Positions 23,807 to 32,609 of a stretch of DNA of 44,574 nt are shown piece by piece. Every line of letters starts with the position of its first letter. The first letter of the stretch is position 1. A program made the translations under genes and the position numbers. The DNA comes from an uncultured Eubacteriaceae bacterium (lineage in GTDB: Bacteria; Bacillota; Clostridia; Lachnospirales; CAG-274): assembly GCA_947086655.1 (NCBI GenBank), contig CAMTZM010000017.1, positions 1-44,574 of the forward strand, written 5' to 3'. The notes under the pieces were generated by a model that ran no database searches, had not been told where the DNA came from, and was given only the letters and a program-made list of their open reading frames with translations.

Positions 23807-25261
23807 ATGGGTAAGCCTACGGGATTTATGGAATTTGAGAGAAAATTGCCTACGGACAGAAAACCGCTTGATAGAATTAAGGATTTTGAGGAGTTTCATA
23901 CTCATTTTGATACAGATGAACTTATGAAACAAGGCGCTCGCTGTATGAACTGTGCTGCTCCGTTTTGTCATATAGGAAGTGTTGAAACAGGCGGCTGCCC
24001 TTTAGGCAACCTTATACCGGAATTTAACGACCTTATTTATAGGGGAAAATATAAACAAGCTTATGAAAGACTTATTAAAACAAATAATTTTCCGGAGTTT
24101 ACGGGGAGAGTTTGCCCGGCTTTATGCGAAGGTTCATGTACGCTTGGTATGAATGAACAGCCTGTTACGGTTAAAAATATTGAAGTTCATATAATAGATA
24201 AAATGTTTGAGGAAGGTCTTGTTAAACCTCGTATGCCTAAAAAACAAACATCAAAAAGAGTTGCCGTTATCGGCTCAGGCCCGTCAGGGCTTGCATGTGC
24301 CGATACTCTTAACCAAATGGGGCATAAGGTTACGGTATTTGAGAGAAGCGACCGGTTAGGCGGACTTCTTATGTATGGTATACCTAATATGAAACTTGAT
24401 AAAAAGGTTGTTTTAAGAAGAATTAAACTTTTGGAAAGAGAAGGCATAGAATTTATAACAGATGCTGATGTAGGAAAAAATTATCCTATATCAAAAGTTA
24501 TAAACGAATATGACGCCATTGTTCTTTGCTGCGGTGCTACAAATCCACGTGACTTAAATGTTGAGGGCAGAAACCTTAAAGGTATTTATTTTGCTGTTGA
24601 TTTTTTAAAGTCAAGCACTAAAAGTTTGCTTGATTCGGGTTTGTCTGATAGGAATTATATTTCTGCAAAAGACAAAGATGTAATTATAATAGGCGGCGGA
24701 GATACAGGTACTGACTGTGTTGCTACAAGTATACGCCATGGAGCTAAAAGCGTTGTTCAGCTTGAGATAATGCCAGAACCTCCAAAAAATAGAAATACAG
24801 ACAATCCATGGCCAACATGGCCTAAAATTAAAAGAACAGATTATGGGCAAGAGGAGGCAGCAGAAGTTTTCGGACATGACCCCCGTGAATACCTTACAAC
24901 AGTTACAAAGCTTGAAGGTGATGAAATGGGGAATATATCAAAGGTTCATACAGTAAATGTAAAATGGGAAAATAAAGACGGAAAATTTATTTATACACCT
25001 GTTTTAGGAACAGAAAAAGTGCGTGACTGCGGTCTGCTTCTTATTGCCATGGGATTTACAGGACCTGAAGATACGATTATAAAACAACTTTCGCTTGATA
25101 CTGATTTAAGAGGCAATGTAAAAACCGAATATGGAAAGTATGAAACAAATATAAAAGGCGTTTTTGCCGCCGGAGATATGAGGAGAGGGCAAAGCCTTGT
25201 AGTATGGGCAATTAATGAGGGACGTCAGGCGGCAATAGCCTGTGATAAGTTTTTAAGCTGA
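23807..25261 (+). CDS. gltD: Glutamate synthase small subunit
   Basis: FAD- and NAD(P)H-binding subunit delivering electrons to GltB through two [4Fe-4S] clusters. The 484 residues show Cys groups CMNCAAPFCHIG, GCPLGN and GRVCPALCEGSCTLG in the first 110 residues, the FAD dinucleotide motif VIGSGPSGLACA (about 151), the pyridine-nucleotide motif IIGGGDTGTDC (about 289) and the C-terminal GVFAAGDMRRGQSLVVWAI. Its AAAGGAG ribosome binding site lies in the last codons of gltB and the ATG abuts the gltB stop. No terminator is obvious after it. Confidence 0.97.
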   Translation: MGKPTGFMEFERKLPTDRKPLDRIKDFEEFHTHFDTDELMKQGARCMNCAAPFCHIGSVETGGCPLGNLIPEFNDLIYRGKYKQAYERLIKTNNFPEFTGRVCPALCEGSCTLGMNEQPVTVKNIEVHIIDKMFEEGLVKPRMPKKQTSKRVAVIGSGPSGLACADTLNQMGHKVTVFERSDRLGGLLMYGIPNMKLDKKVVLRRIKLLEREGIEFITDADVGKNYPISKVINEYDAIVLCCGATNPRDLNVEGRNLKGIYFAVDFLKSSTKSLLDSGLSDRNYISAKDKDVIIIGGGDTGTDCVATSIRHGAKSVVQLEIMPEPPKNRNTDNPWPTWPKIKRTDYGQEEAAEVFGHDPREYLTTVTKLEGDEMGNISKVHTVNVKWENKDGKFIYTPVLGTEKVRDCGLLLIAMGFTGPEDTIIKQLSLDTDLRGNVKTEYGKYETNIKGVFAAGDMRRGQSLVVWAINEGRQAAIACDKFLS

Positions 25262-25299
25262 CATTTTGTCTTAACTATTATATTAAATATAAAATTGGC

Positions 25300-25328
25300 T
25301 TGTATTAGTAAATGTATGATGATATAAT
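25300..25328 (+). promoter_or_regulatory. Candidate sigma-A promoter
   Basis: TTGTAT (25300-25305), 17-base spacer, TATAAT (25323-25328), 62 bases before the next ATG. It would drive the Rossmann-fold and asparagine-synthetase-like genes. Confidence 0.5.
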
Positions 25329-25390
25329 CAATTATAAAAAATAATGATTAATTGGTGTTTTTTAATAAATTAAAAAGGGGTTAAGATGAA

Positions 25391-25867
25391 ATGAAAAAAA
25401 TGGGTTTAGGAATTGCCGGTTTAGCTGGAATGATTTTAGGAGGAGGCATTGTAGAGATTGTAGAAAAGAAAAATAAAAAAAGCAAAAATAAAAGCATTGA
25501 CCAAAATACAAAGAGACTTAAAAGTTATTATGATATTTTAAATAAATGGCTTTCAATGAAACAAAAAGGGGAAAGTCTGGAGGAATATTTTTTAGATTAT
25601 GGTTATAAAAGCGTAGCTATATACGGAATGGGCGAATTGGGAAAAAGATTGTATGACGAATTAAAAGATACAAACATAAAAGTGTTATATGCTATTGATA
25701 AAAATTCGGGAGGAAAATATTTAGATATTGATATAAAATCACCAGATGAAGATTTGCCGGAAGTGGATGTAACAGTAGTTACCGCTGTATTTGCTTTTGA
25801 TGAGATATTATCGGAACTTGAGGATAAATTGTCTTCGCAGATAATTTCATTAAATGAATTGTTATAG
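25391..25867 (+). CDS. Membrane-anchored Rossmann-fold protein, unknown function
   Basis: 158 residues. Residues 4-22 (MGLGIAGLAGMILGGGIVE) form a probable N-terminal membrane segment, followed by a very Lys-rich stretch. From about residue 73, SVAIYGMGELGKRLYDELK and KVLYAIDKNSGG form a glycine-rich dinucleotide-binding beta-alpha-beta unit, followed by DLPEVDVTVVTAVFAFDEI. Similar short domains accompany sugar-modifying or polysaccharide genes, but no enzymatic residues can be named. It precedes the first asparagine-synthetase-like gene by 44 bases without a terminator, so they probably share a transcript from the promoter at 25300. Confidence 0.75.
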   Translation: MKKMGLGIAGLAGMILGGGIVEIVEKKNKKSKNKSIDQNTKRLKSYYDILNKWLSMKQKGESLEEYFLDYGYKSVAIYGMGELGKRLYDELKDTNIKVLYAIDKNSGGKYLDIDIKSPDEDLPEVDVTVVTAVFAFDEILSELEDKLSSQIISLNELL

Positions 25868-25911
25868 TTATATTTTGAAATAATATTTATTATTTTATAA
25901 AGGAGTAAATT

Positions 25912-27591
25912 ATGTCAGGTTTTTTTGTTAGCAATTTTGACACACCTATAAATTTTGATGTTAATAACCAATACAAATGTGTGAGAAGATCTGTTAAAAA
26001 TGATAAATACGTAATAAAATCAAATACAAGCAAAAAGTTTCTTGATGATAAAGTTTTTAAAGAGTTAGACAATAATGTATTTATTATAGAGGGCGTTGTT
26101 TTAAATAAAAGTGAATTAATTTCAAAATATTCATGCAGTGACTGGGAATCAGCTTTAATAAAAATGAGAGCCCAAAATGAATTTTATTTTAATGATTTTA
26201 GAGGAAGTTTCCAAGGGGCATATTACGATTATAATGATGATACATGGACGTTTTATACAAATCATTTAGGTGATAGAAAGGTGTTTTATTACTGCGAAGA
26301 TGGAAAATTTATAGTCTCTTCTGATTTTAACTGGATTACAAAGGCATTAAGAAATATGAATAGGGGGGGGTATAAATACAATTTAGATATTGACGCGGTA
26401 AAAAGTATGCTTTCATATGGTTGGATTTACAGAGATAAAACCATAGTATCTGAAGTAAAAAAACTTAAACCCGGAAGTTTTATAAAAATTAAAAACGGAA
26501 ACATAGAATTAATAGATAAATATTATTCTTTTGAAAATACTAAATATGTTACCCACTCGGAAGATAAGATTATTAATGAGATTGATTCTAAATTCCGCCA
26601 TGCAGTTAAATTGGAATATGATAAAGATAAAGAGTACGGATATAATCATTTAGCGACTTTAAGCGGCGGTTTGGATTCAAGAATGAGCATATGGGTTGCT
26701 AAAGATATGGGATATAAAGACATTACGGCTATAACTTTTGGACAAAGCCAGGGAGACGATATAAAGGTAGCCTGTCAGATTGCGTCGGCTTTAAATATTT
26801 CTCATTTAATAAAAACATTAGACGATGCATCTTTTATATCAGATATACCAACTTCGGTTAAAAATACATTTGGACTTATTGAGGCAAGCGGCTCAATTCA
26901 TGGAAACTCTATTATGAAACTGCTTAATATGTCTGGTTTTGGACTTTTGCATGGAGGTTTAATAGGAGATACGGTTTTAACGTCTAAATGGGAACATAGA
27001 AAAAAGTCTAATAAACTTATTGGAACAAGAAATAAAGTGGCATTAGTTCCACCTGAAAAAGAATATAAAAACGATGAATTATATCTTTTTTATGAGAATG
27101 TGGCTAATTTAGTTTTGGCATCTCAATGCAGCCGTTTTGAAGACGGCTCATATTCTTCTCCTTTTGTGGATATTGACTTTTTAAACTATTGTTTAAAAAT
27201 ACCTTTAAAATACAGATATAATTATAGAATATATAAAAAATGGATATTAAGCAAATATCCTAAAGCGGCTGATTTTGTATGGGAAAAGACAGGAAATAAA
27301 ATTAATGATTCTGATTTTGCAATTAAAATGAGAAAATTAAAAAGAAATTTAGAAAGAAAATTAAATAACGTTCCTGAAATTAATATCGGCATGCATCCGT
27401 ATGATTATTGGTATGAAAGCAATAAAGAGTTTAGAAATAAACTAAATGGTATGTATTCAAATTTGATAAAAAACAAAGAAATTGACAATGAAATGAAAAA
27501 GCAAATTAAGCAGTTGTATGAAAATGGAAACTGCAGATATAAAGTTTCTGTAATAAGCGTACTTCAGTCAATTAACGAATATTTTAAATAA
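25912..27591 (+). CDS. Asparagine-synthetase-like protein, copy 1 (no glutaminase Cys)
   Basis: 559 residues with the AsnB layout: an Ntn-type N-terminal domain (1 to about 170; RGSFQGAYYDYNDD and TNHLGDRKVFYY match the usual landmarks), then a synthetase domain with the PP-loop SGGLDSR at about 251-257 and HGGLIGD near 345. The catalytic second-position Cys (MCG in AsnB) is Ser here (MSGFFVSNF), so normal glutamine hydrolysis is not expected. This recalls beta-lactam synthetases and lasso cyclases, which use the fold for other amide bonds. G8 at 26363-26370 encodes R-G-G at 151-153. AAGGAG precedes the ATG. The substrate is unknown. Confidence 0.8.
   Translation: MSGFFVSNFDTPINFDVNNQYKCVRRSVKNDKYVIKSNTSKKFLDDKVFKELDNNVFIIEGVVLNKSELISKYSCSDWESALIKMRAQNEFYFNDFRGSFQGAYYDYNDDTWTFYTNHLGDRKVFYYCEDGKFIVSSDFNWITKALRNMNRGGYKYNLDIDAVKSMLSYGWIYRDKTIVSEVKKLKPGSFIKIKNGNIELIDKYYSFENTKYVTHSEDKIINEIDSKFRHAVKLEYDKDKEYGYNHLATLSGGLDSRMSIWVAKDMGYKDITAITFGQSQGDDIKVACQIASALNISHLIKTLDDASFISDIPTSVKNTFGLIEASGSIHGNSIMKLLNMSGFGLLHGGLIGDTVLTSKWEHRKKSNKLIGTRNKVALVPPEKEYKNDELYLFYENVANLVLASQCSRFEDGSYSSPFVDIDFLNYCLKIPLKYRYNYRIYKKWILSKYPKAADFVWEKTGNKINDSDFAIKMRKLKRNLERKLNNVPEINIGMHPYDYWYESNKEFRNKLNGMYSNLIKNKEIDNEMKKQIKQLYENGNCRYKVSVISVLQSINEYFK
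26363..26370 (+). repeat. G8 homopolymer inside coding sequence
   Basis: Eight consecutive G's in a very AT-rich gene, codons 151-153 of the first asparagine-synthetase-like protein. The paralogue has AAAGACGGA at the same place. Gain or loss of one G would truncate the protein before the PP-loop. Confidence 0.9.
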
Positions 27592-27606
27592 TAATATTAT
27601 TAGATA

Positions 27607-27650
27607 AAAAAAGTCTTATTTGCTTTTTTATAGGTTTATAAGACTTTTTT
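27607..27650 (+). terminator. Terminator after AsnB-like copy 1
   Basis: AAAAAAGTCTTA (27607-27618) pairs perfectly with TAAGACTTTTTT (27639-27650). The same hairpin follows copy 2, so the terminator was duplicated with the gene. Confidence 0.85.
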
Positions 27651-27799
27651 AAGCAGTTAATTTTTTATTTTACGTTTAAAATATTACTCAAAGCAAATTA
27701 CTTTTTACCGTTGAAATATTCTTAATTATTAAACTTTTAAAAATATTAATATATAAAAACAGGTTAATATTAAGTGAGAAAGGTAAAAAGGAGTAAATT

Positions 27800-29476
27800 A
27801 TGTCAGGTTTTTATGTTAGCAATTTTGACACGTCTATAAGCTTTGAGGTTAATAATCAATATAAATGTGTAAAAAGGTCTGTTGAGAATGATAAATATGT
27901 AATAAAATCAAATACAAGCAAAAAGTTTCTTGATGACAAAGTTTTTAAAGAGTTAGACAATAATGTATTTATTATAGAGGGTGTTGTTTTAAATAAAAGT
28001 GAATTAATTTCAAAATATTTATGCAGTGATTGGGAATCAGCTTTAATAAAAATGAGAGCTCAAAATGAATTTTATTTTAATGATTTTAGAGGAAGTTTCC
28101 AAGGGGCATATTATGACTCTAATAATGATACATGGACGTTTTACACAAATCATTTAGGAGATAGAAAAATATTTTATTACTGCGAAGATGGAAAATTTAT
28201 AGTGTCTTCTGATTTTAACTGGATTACGGAAACATTGAAAAATATGAAAGACGGATATAAATACAATTTAGATATTGATGCAGTAAAAAGCATGCTTTCA
28301 TATGGCTGGATTTACAGAGATAAAACTATAATATCTGAAGTAAAAAAACTTAAAGCCGGAAGTTTTATAAAAATTAAAAACGGGAAAATTGAATTAGTAG
28401 ATAAATATTATTCTTTTGAAAATACAAAATATATAACACATTCAGAAGATAAAATTATTAATGAGATTGACTCTAAATTCCGCCATGCAGTTAAATTGGA
28501 ATATGATAAAGATAAAGAGTATGGATATAATCATTTAGCGGCTTTAAGCGGCGGTTTGGATTCAAGAATGAATATATGGGTTGCTAAAGATATGGGATAT
28601 GAAAATATTACGGCTATAACTTTTGGACAAAGCCAGGGAGATGATATAAAAGTAGCCTGTCAGATTGCGTCAGCTTTAAATATGGCTCATTTTATAAAAA
28701 CATTAGATGATGCGTCTTTTATATCTGATATACCAACTGTTGTTAAAAATACATTTGGGCTTATTGATGTAAGCGGCTCAATTCATGGAAGTTCTATTAT
28801 GAAACTGCTTGATATGTCAGAATTTGGACTTTTGCATGGCGGTTTGATAGGAGATGCAATTATAGCATCTAAATGGGAACATAGAAAGAAGTCTAATAAA
28901 CTTATTGGCGCTAATAGTAAAGTGGCGTTGGTTTCGCCTGAAAAGGAATATAAAAATGATGAGTTATATCTTTTATATGAGAGAGTTGCTAATTTAACAT
29001 TAGGTACTCAATGCAAATATTTTGAAGATGGTTCATATTCTTCTCCTTTTTTAGATATTGATTTTTTGGATTATTGTTTAAAAATACCTTTAAAATATAG
29101 GTATAATCATAACATATATAAAAAGTGGATATTAAGTAAATATCCTGATGCCGCTGAGTTTATATGGGAAAAGACAGGAAATAAAATTAATGATTCTGAT
29201 TTTATGATTAAGTTTAGAAAATATAAAAGAGATTTAGAAAGAAAAGTAAAAAACATTTCTAAGCTTAACATTGGAATGAATCCATATGATTATTGGTATG
29301 AAAGTAATAAAGAGTTTAGAAATAAATTAAATGGCATGTATTCAAATTTAATAAAAAATAATATAATTGACAATGAAATGAAAAAGCAAATTAAAAAGTT
29401 ATATGAAAATGGAAACTGCAGATATAAAGTTTTGGTAATAAGTGTACTTCAGTCAATTAATGAGTATTTTAAATAA
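27800..29476 (+). CDS. Asparagine-synthetase-like protein, copy 2 (no glutaminase Cys)
   Basis: 558 residues, the tandem duplicate of copy 1, with most residues identical throughout. It again begins MSGF (Ser for the catalytic Cys) and has the PP-loop SGGLDSR at about 250-256 and HGGLIGD. Where copy 1 has the G8-encoded R-G-G, this copy reads KDG with no homopolymer. Differences cluster in the last third (for example ANSKVALVSPEKEY, FEDGSYSSPFLDID) and could alter substrate preference. The gene has its own AAGGAG and an identical terminator. The 208-bp gap after copy 1 contains the copy-1 terminator, so it may have its own promoter, none of which is clear. Confidence 0.8.
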   Translation: MSGFYVSNFDTSISFEVNNQYKCVKRSVENDKYVIKSNTSKKFLDDKVFKELDNNVFIIEGVVLNKSELISKYLCSDWESALIKMRAQNEFYFNDFRGSFQGAYYDSNNDTWTFYTNHLGDRKIFYYCEDGKFIVSSDFNWITETLKNMKDGYKYNLDIDAVKSMLSYGWIYRDKTIISEVKKLKAGSFIKIKNGKIELVDKYYSFENTKYITHSEDKIINEIDSKFRHAVKLEYDKDKEYGYNHLAALSGGLDSRMNIWVAKDMGYENITAITFGQSQGDDIKVACQIASALNMAHFIKTLDDASFISDIPTVVKNTFGLIDVSGSIHGSSIMKLLDMSEFGLLHGGLIGDAIIASKWEHRKKSNKLIGANSKVALVSPEKEYKNDELYLLYERVANLTLGTQCKYFEDGSYSSPFLDIDFLDYCLKIPLKYRYNHNIYKKWILSKYPDAAEFIWEKTGNKINDSDFMIKFRKYKRDLERKVKNISKLNIGMNPYDYWYESNKEFRNKLNGMYSNLIKNNIIDNEMKKQIKKLYENGNCRYKVLVISVLQSINEYFK

Positions 29477-29492
29477 AAAAATATTATTAAAT

Positions 29493-29537
29493 AAAAAAGT
29501 CTTATTTACCTTTTTAATAGGTTTATAAGACTTTTTT
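29493..29537. terminator. Terminator after AsnB-like copy 2, possibly bidirectional
   Basis: AAAAAAGTCTTA (29493-29504) pairs with TAAGACTTTTTT (29526-29537). Convergent vanY ends at 29557, and the stem is T-flanked on the minus strand also. Confidence 0.8.
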
Positions 29538-29556
29538 TAAAAATAAATTGGCTTTT

Positions 29557-30423
29557 TTATTTCTGTTCAAGATATTCTTCAAGGCAAAGACCTTTTTCAG
29601 TAATTTCTTTTGCGGCGTCATATCCTACATAACGGTAATGCCATGGCTCATATCCTACTTGTGTAATATCAATTTTATCTTTTGGATAACGCAGTATAAA
29701 ACCATATTCATGACAATGCTCCATAAGCCATTTTTGTTCTTTTGTGTTTTCTTGGTCATCATTTAGCATTTGATAATTTAAGCTTACAATATCTACTGCA
29801 AGACCTAACTGGTGTTCACTTGTTCCAGGAGCGGCAACCCAATTAGCAGCTTTTTTAAGCGATTCTTCTTCAGAATATCCTAAACCTCTGTAATAATCTG
29901 CTTTTTCGTTATAAAGTTCGGATTGTTTTTCATACGTACGATATGATGAGCATATCAAAGGAGATAACCCATTTTTTCTTGCGTCATTCATCATTTTTTG
30001 AAGGTCATCATATATTCTTGAATCAACAGAATGTCCGTTTTTAAGGTTTGTTAATGTAACTTCAAAATCTTCATCAATAAGATGGTCATTGTTTACAAGA
30101 ATAAGATTCCACGTACTGCTGTCAGACTTATTGGTATTAATAATTTTTTTAGCTTTATTAGTATTTATTTGAATACTTGCTGGTATATTGCTGCCTATTT
30201 CAGTATTGTTGGATAGTAAATCTAAATTTGCGATGGTTCTGCCAAAATAAAATAAAACAACACAAAATACAGACAAAAACATTATACGTAATATGGCTTT
30301 TCTTTTTCTTAAAACTTTCTTTCTTTTTTTGTTAGAGTTTATTCGCCTATTATATGCGTCTGTTCTTCTGTTATCATTTCTTCTATACACATCTATTTTT
30401 CTGTTATGTGTATTTGTTCTCAT
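29557..30423 (-). CDS. D-alanyl-D-alanine carboxypeptidase, VanY/M15B family
   Basis: 288 residues. A basic, Arg/Asn-rich cytoplasmic N-terminus (about 45 residues) precedes one membrane segment (IMFLSVFCVVLFYFG), so this is an anchored extracytoplasmic enzyme. The M15B zinc site is visible: SYRTYEKQSELY, APGTSEHQLGLAVDI (His and Asp ligands) and YEPWHYRYVG (Glu and His). It trims the terminal D-Ala from peptidoglycan stem peptides. No vancomycin-resistance genes are nearby, so a housekeeping role is more likely. ATG 30423 is 11 bases after AAGGGG; ATG 30432 is only two bases away, so 30423 is preferred. Confidence 0.88.
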   Translation of the reverse strand: MRTNTHNRKIDVYRRNDNRRTDAYNRRINSNKKRKKVLRKRKAILRIMFLSVFCVVLFYFGRTIANLDLLSNNTEIGSNIPASIQINTNKAKKIINTNKSDSSTWNLILVNNDHLIDEDFEVTLTNLKNGHSVDSRIYDDLQKMMNDARKNGLSPLICSSYRTYEKQSELYNEKADYYRGLGYSEEESLKKAANWVAAPGTSEHQLGLAVDIVSLNYQMLNDDQENTKEQKWLMEHCHEYGFILRYPKDKIDITQVGYEPWHYRYVGYDAAKEITEKGLCLEEYLEQK

Positions 30424-30456
30424 AAAGAACATTTCCCCTTTGTATTAAAAAACTAA

Positions 30457-30473
30457 TACTAAACACTTTAGTA
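30457..30473. repeat. Short palindrome between vanY and proS
   Basis: TACTAAA-CAC-TTTAGTA, seven-base arms, upstream of vanY on the minus strand. It might be an operator or weak hairpin. No function can be assigned. Confidence 0.4.
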
Positions 30474-30488
30474 TAATAAAATGTTTTA

Positions 30489-31931
30489 TTAATATGCTTT
30501 TGCCCATATAACCATTTTTTCAGCCGGTTTTCCGCAGCATATGCATTTATCGGAAATGTGTTCCTGTTCAAAAGGCATACATCTTGAAGTAGCTCCGGTT
30601 TTTTCTTTTACAATGTCTTCACATTCTTGATTTCCACACCACATAGCTTTAATAAAACCTTGATTGTCTTTTAATATTTTTTCAAATTCTTCCATTGTTT
30701 CGGCTTTTGCCGTTTTATTATTCATATGATTTAACGCTTTATTATATAAATCAAATTGTATTTTATCAAGCAAGTTTTGTATTTCATTTTCAATATTATC
30801 AAGACTTACAATAATTTTTTCTCTTGTATCACGGCGTACAAGTACCGCTTGATTTGCCTCTATATCTCGAGGACCTATCTCAAGACGAACGGGAACTCCT
30901 TTCATCTCATATTCGCTGTATTTCCATCCCGGAGATTTATCGCTTTTGTCAAGCTTTACTCTTAATGTATTTGAAAGTTTTTTATAAAGCTGTTCTGATT
31001 TTTCCAAAACGCCTTCTTTTTTCATCATTATAGGAATAATTATAACTTGAACAGGAGCAACTTTAGGAGGAAGTACAAGTCCATTGTTGTCGCTGTGTAC
31101 CATTATAATGCCGCCTATAAGTCTTGTTGATACTCCCCATGATGTCTGATGTACATACTGAAGTTTATTATCCTTGTCAGTATATTGTATATTAAAGGCT
31201 TTTGCAAATCCATTTCCAAAATTATGACTTGTACCAGATTGGAGAGCTTTTCCGTCGTGCATTAAACTTTCAATAGTATATGTTTCTTCTGCTCCGGCAA
31301 ATTTTTCTTTTTCGGTTTTACGTCCCTTTATAACAGGCATAGCAAGTACTTTTTCACAAAAATCAGCATATTCGTTAAGCTGATTTATTGTTTCTTCCTG
31401 AGCCTCTAAAGCGGTAGCGTGTGCAGTGTGTCCCTCCTGCCATAAAAATTCAAGACTTCTTAAAAACGGTCTTGTTGTTTTTTCCCAACGAACAACTGAA
31501 CACCATTGATTATAAAGTTTTGGCAAGTCTCTGTAAGACTGTACTATATTTGCATAATGCTCACAAAAAAGAGTTTCAGAAGTAGGTCGCACGCAAAGCC
31601 TTTCAGTAAGTTTTTCACTGCCTCCATGTGTTACCCAAGCAACTTCAGGGGCAAATCCCTCAACATGGTCTTTTTCTTTTTGAAGAAGGCTTTCGGGTAT
31701 AAATAAGGGCATATAAACATTTTCATGTCCCGAAGCTTTAAAGCGTTCGTCAAGCTGCTTTTGTATAAGTTCCCATATTGCGTAGCCGTAAGGTCTAAGT
31801 ACCATACAGCCTCTGACGCTTGAATAGTCAATTAAATCTGCTTTTTTTACTATATCGGTATACCACTGTGCGAAGTCTTTATCCATTGATGTAATAGCGG
31901 CAACTAATTTTTCGCTGATGTCTTTTGCCAT
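30489..31931 (-). CDS. proS: Proline--tRNA ligase (archaeal/eukaryote-like type)
   Basis: 480-residue class II synthetase charging tRNA-Pro. It belongs to the shorter archaeal/eukaryote-like ProRS without the long inserted editing domain. The order of motifs is [19 protein letters not shown] (motif 1), [25 protein letters not shown] (motif 2), [30 protein letters not shown] (motif 3), then the anticodon-binding domain ([20 protein letters not shown]) and a C-terminal Cys-containing zinc-like domain ([16 protein letters not shown]) ending in WAKAY, typical for this type. AAAGGAG precedes the ATG. A promoter and a structured 110-base leader lie upstream. Confidence 0.96.
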   Translation of the reverse strand: MAKDISEKLVAAITSMDKDFAQWYTDIVKKADLIDYSSVRGCMVLRPYGYAIWELIQKQLDERFKASGHENVYMPLFIPESLLQKEKDHVEGFAPEVAWVTHGGSEKLTERLCVRPTSETLFCEHYANIVQSYRDLPKLYNQWCSVVRWEKTTRPFLRSLEFLWQEGHTAHATALEAQEETINQLNEYADFCEKVLAMPVIKGRKTEKEKFAGAEETYTIESLMHDGKALQSGTSHNFGNGFAKAFNIQYTDKDNKLQYVHQTSWGVSTRLIGGIIMVHSDNNGLVLPPKVAPVQVIIIPIMMKKEGVLEKSEQLYKKLSNTLRVKLDKSDKSPGWKYSEYEMKGVPVRLEIGPRDIEANQAVLVRRDTREKIIVSLDNIENEIQNLLDKIQFDLYNKALNHMNNKTAKAETMEEFEKILKDNQGFIKAMWCGNQECEDIVKEKTGATSRCMPFEQEHISDKCICCGKPAEKMVIWAKAY

Positions 31932-31957
31932 TTTAATTCTCCTTTACGCCATTATTT

Positions 31958-32032
31958 TATCAGACATAACAAAGCGTTTTTAAACACTTTAAATAAAAGT
32001 CTGATATAGGCAAATTTGTTTCACAAATTTGC
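31958..32032 (-). promoter_or_regulatory. Structured 5' leader of proS
   Basis: On the minus-strand transcript three stems are possible. GCAAATTTGT/ACAAATTTGC is at 32023-32032/32010-32019. An outer TATCAGAC/GTCTGATA stem is at 31999-32006/31958-31965. Inside the latter, AAAGTGTTT/AAACGCTTT pairs at 31982-31990/31971-31979. No T-box consensus (AGGGTGGNACCGCG) is present. Confidence 0.45.
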
Positions 32033-32047
32033 TCACACCTTTGACTT

Positions 32048-32077
32048 ATAATAATCCTAAAAAGTCGTTTTTGTCAA
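32048..32077 (-). promoter_or_regulatory. proS promoter
   Basis: Minus strand TTGACA (32077-32072), 18-base spacer, TATTAT (32053-32048). The predicted start is about 110 bases before the proS ATG. Confidence 0.6.
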
Positions 32078-32235
32078 TATGCAAAACTTCCTATGTATAT
32101 ATGTTTTATAAAATATTATAAAATTATATACGTATTTTTTATAAATAATATTAAAAAAAAGACAAAATAATATAAAAACAGCTTAAATCAAATAACTTAA
32201 AGATAATTTTTGTTTTATATCATTTTGTTAATTTA

Positions 32236-32446
32236 TGTGAATAATTTATCCACATCATTAATACAATTATTATAATGATATATTGAGTTATTAACAAAGT
32301 TATCCACTTATCCACATTTTATATGTGAAAGTTTTTAACATATAAATCAGATATTATTAACATTTTTTGTGGAAAACGTGGAAAACCTATGAATAACAAA
32401 TATTTGTGACGCTTTTTGTTTGCCTAAATTTATAAAGTTATCCACA
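32236..32446. promoter_or_regulatory. DnaA-box cluster
   Basis: Seven sites resemble the DnaA consensus TTATNCACA. Exact or near matches are 32236-32244 (minus, TTATTCACA), 32246-32254, 32308-32316 and 32438-32446 (plus, TTATCCACA). Variants are 32300-32308 (TTATCCACT), 32368-32376 (minus, TTTTCCACA) and 32377-32385 (minus, TTTTCCACG). The region lies between divergent proS and recD2, beside a very AT-rich stretch (32090-32230). No dnaA or dnaN is adjacent. Confidence 0.8.
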
Positions 32447-32500
32447 ATTTCTAATATATAATTATTATTTTTTATTCATATTTGAATTTTATATTATTTT

Positions 32501-32549
32501 AACCGACGATTATGGGTATTTTTGCAAAGCAAAAATGCGAATAGTCTTA
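32501..32549 (+). repeat. Dispersed intergenic repeat, family 1, copy C (short form)
   Basis: AACCGACGATTATGGGTATTTTTG, then C-AAA-GCAAAAAT and AATAGTCTT. The 5' hexamer is joined directly to the 3' hairpin, so the inner part present in B and D is deleted. The 3' hairpin (TATTTTTGC/GCAAAAATG) is intact. Confidence 0.65.
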
Positions 32550-32556
32550 TATATTT

Positions 32557-32573
32557 AGTTTTCATATACATTC
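32557..32573. repeat. Dispersed palindromic repeat, family 2, single arm
   Basis: AGTTTTCATATACATTC matches the right arm of family 2 copies at 17948 and 44078. The left arm is absent, and repeat copy C lies directly upstream. Confidence 0.45.
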
Positions 32574-32609
32574 TAATATGATAAAATGTAATAATTGAGA
32601 GGTGAAATT

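Noticed and set aside
25912..29476. Lasso peptide biosynthesis locus
   Set aside because: No B1/B2 leader-peptidase genes or precursor peptide frame could be seen around the asparagine-synthetase-like genes.
29557..30423. Part of a vancomycin resistance locus (VanY)
   Set aside because: No vanH/vanA/vanX or vanRS genes are nearby; VanY-type carboxypeptidases are common housekeeping enzymes.
31932..32047. T-box riboswitch before proS
   Set aside because: No T-box sequence and no stem I architecture; the leader is too short.
32090..32600. Chromosomal replication origin (oriC) at the DnaA-box cluster
   Set aside because: dnaA, dnaN, rpmH or other usual origin neighbours are absent, and most genes on both sides lie on the same strand. 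I report a DnaA-box cluster only, not an origin.
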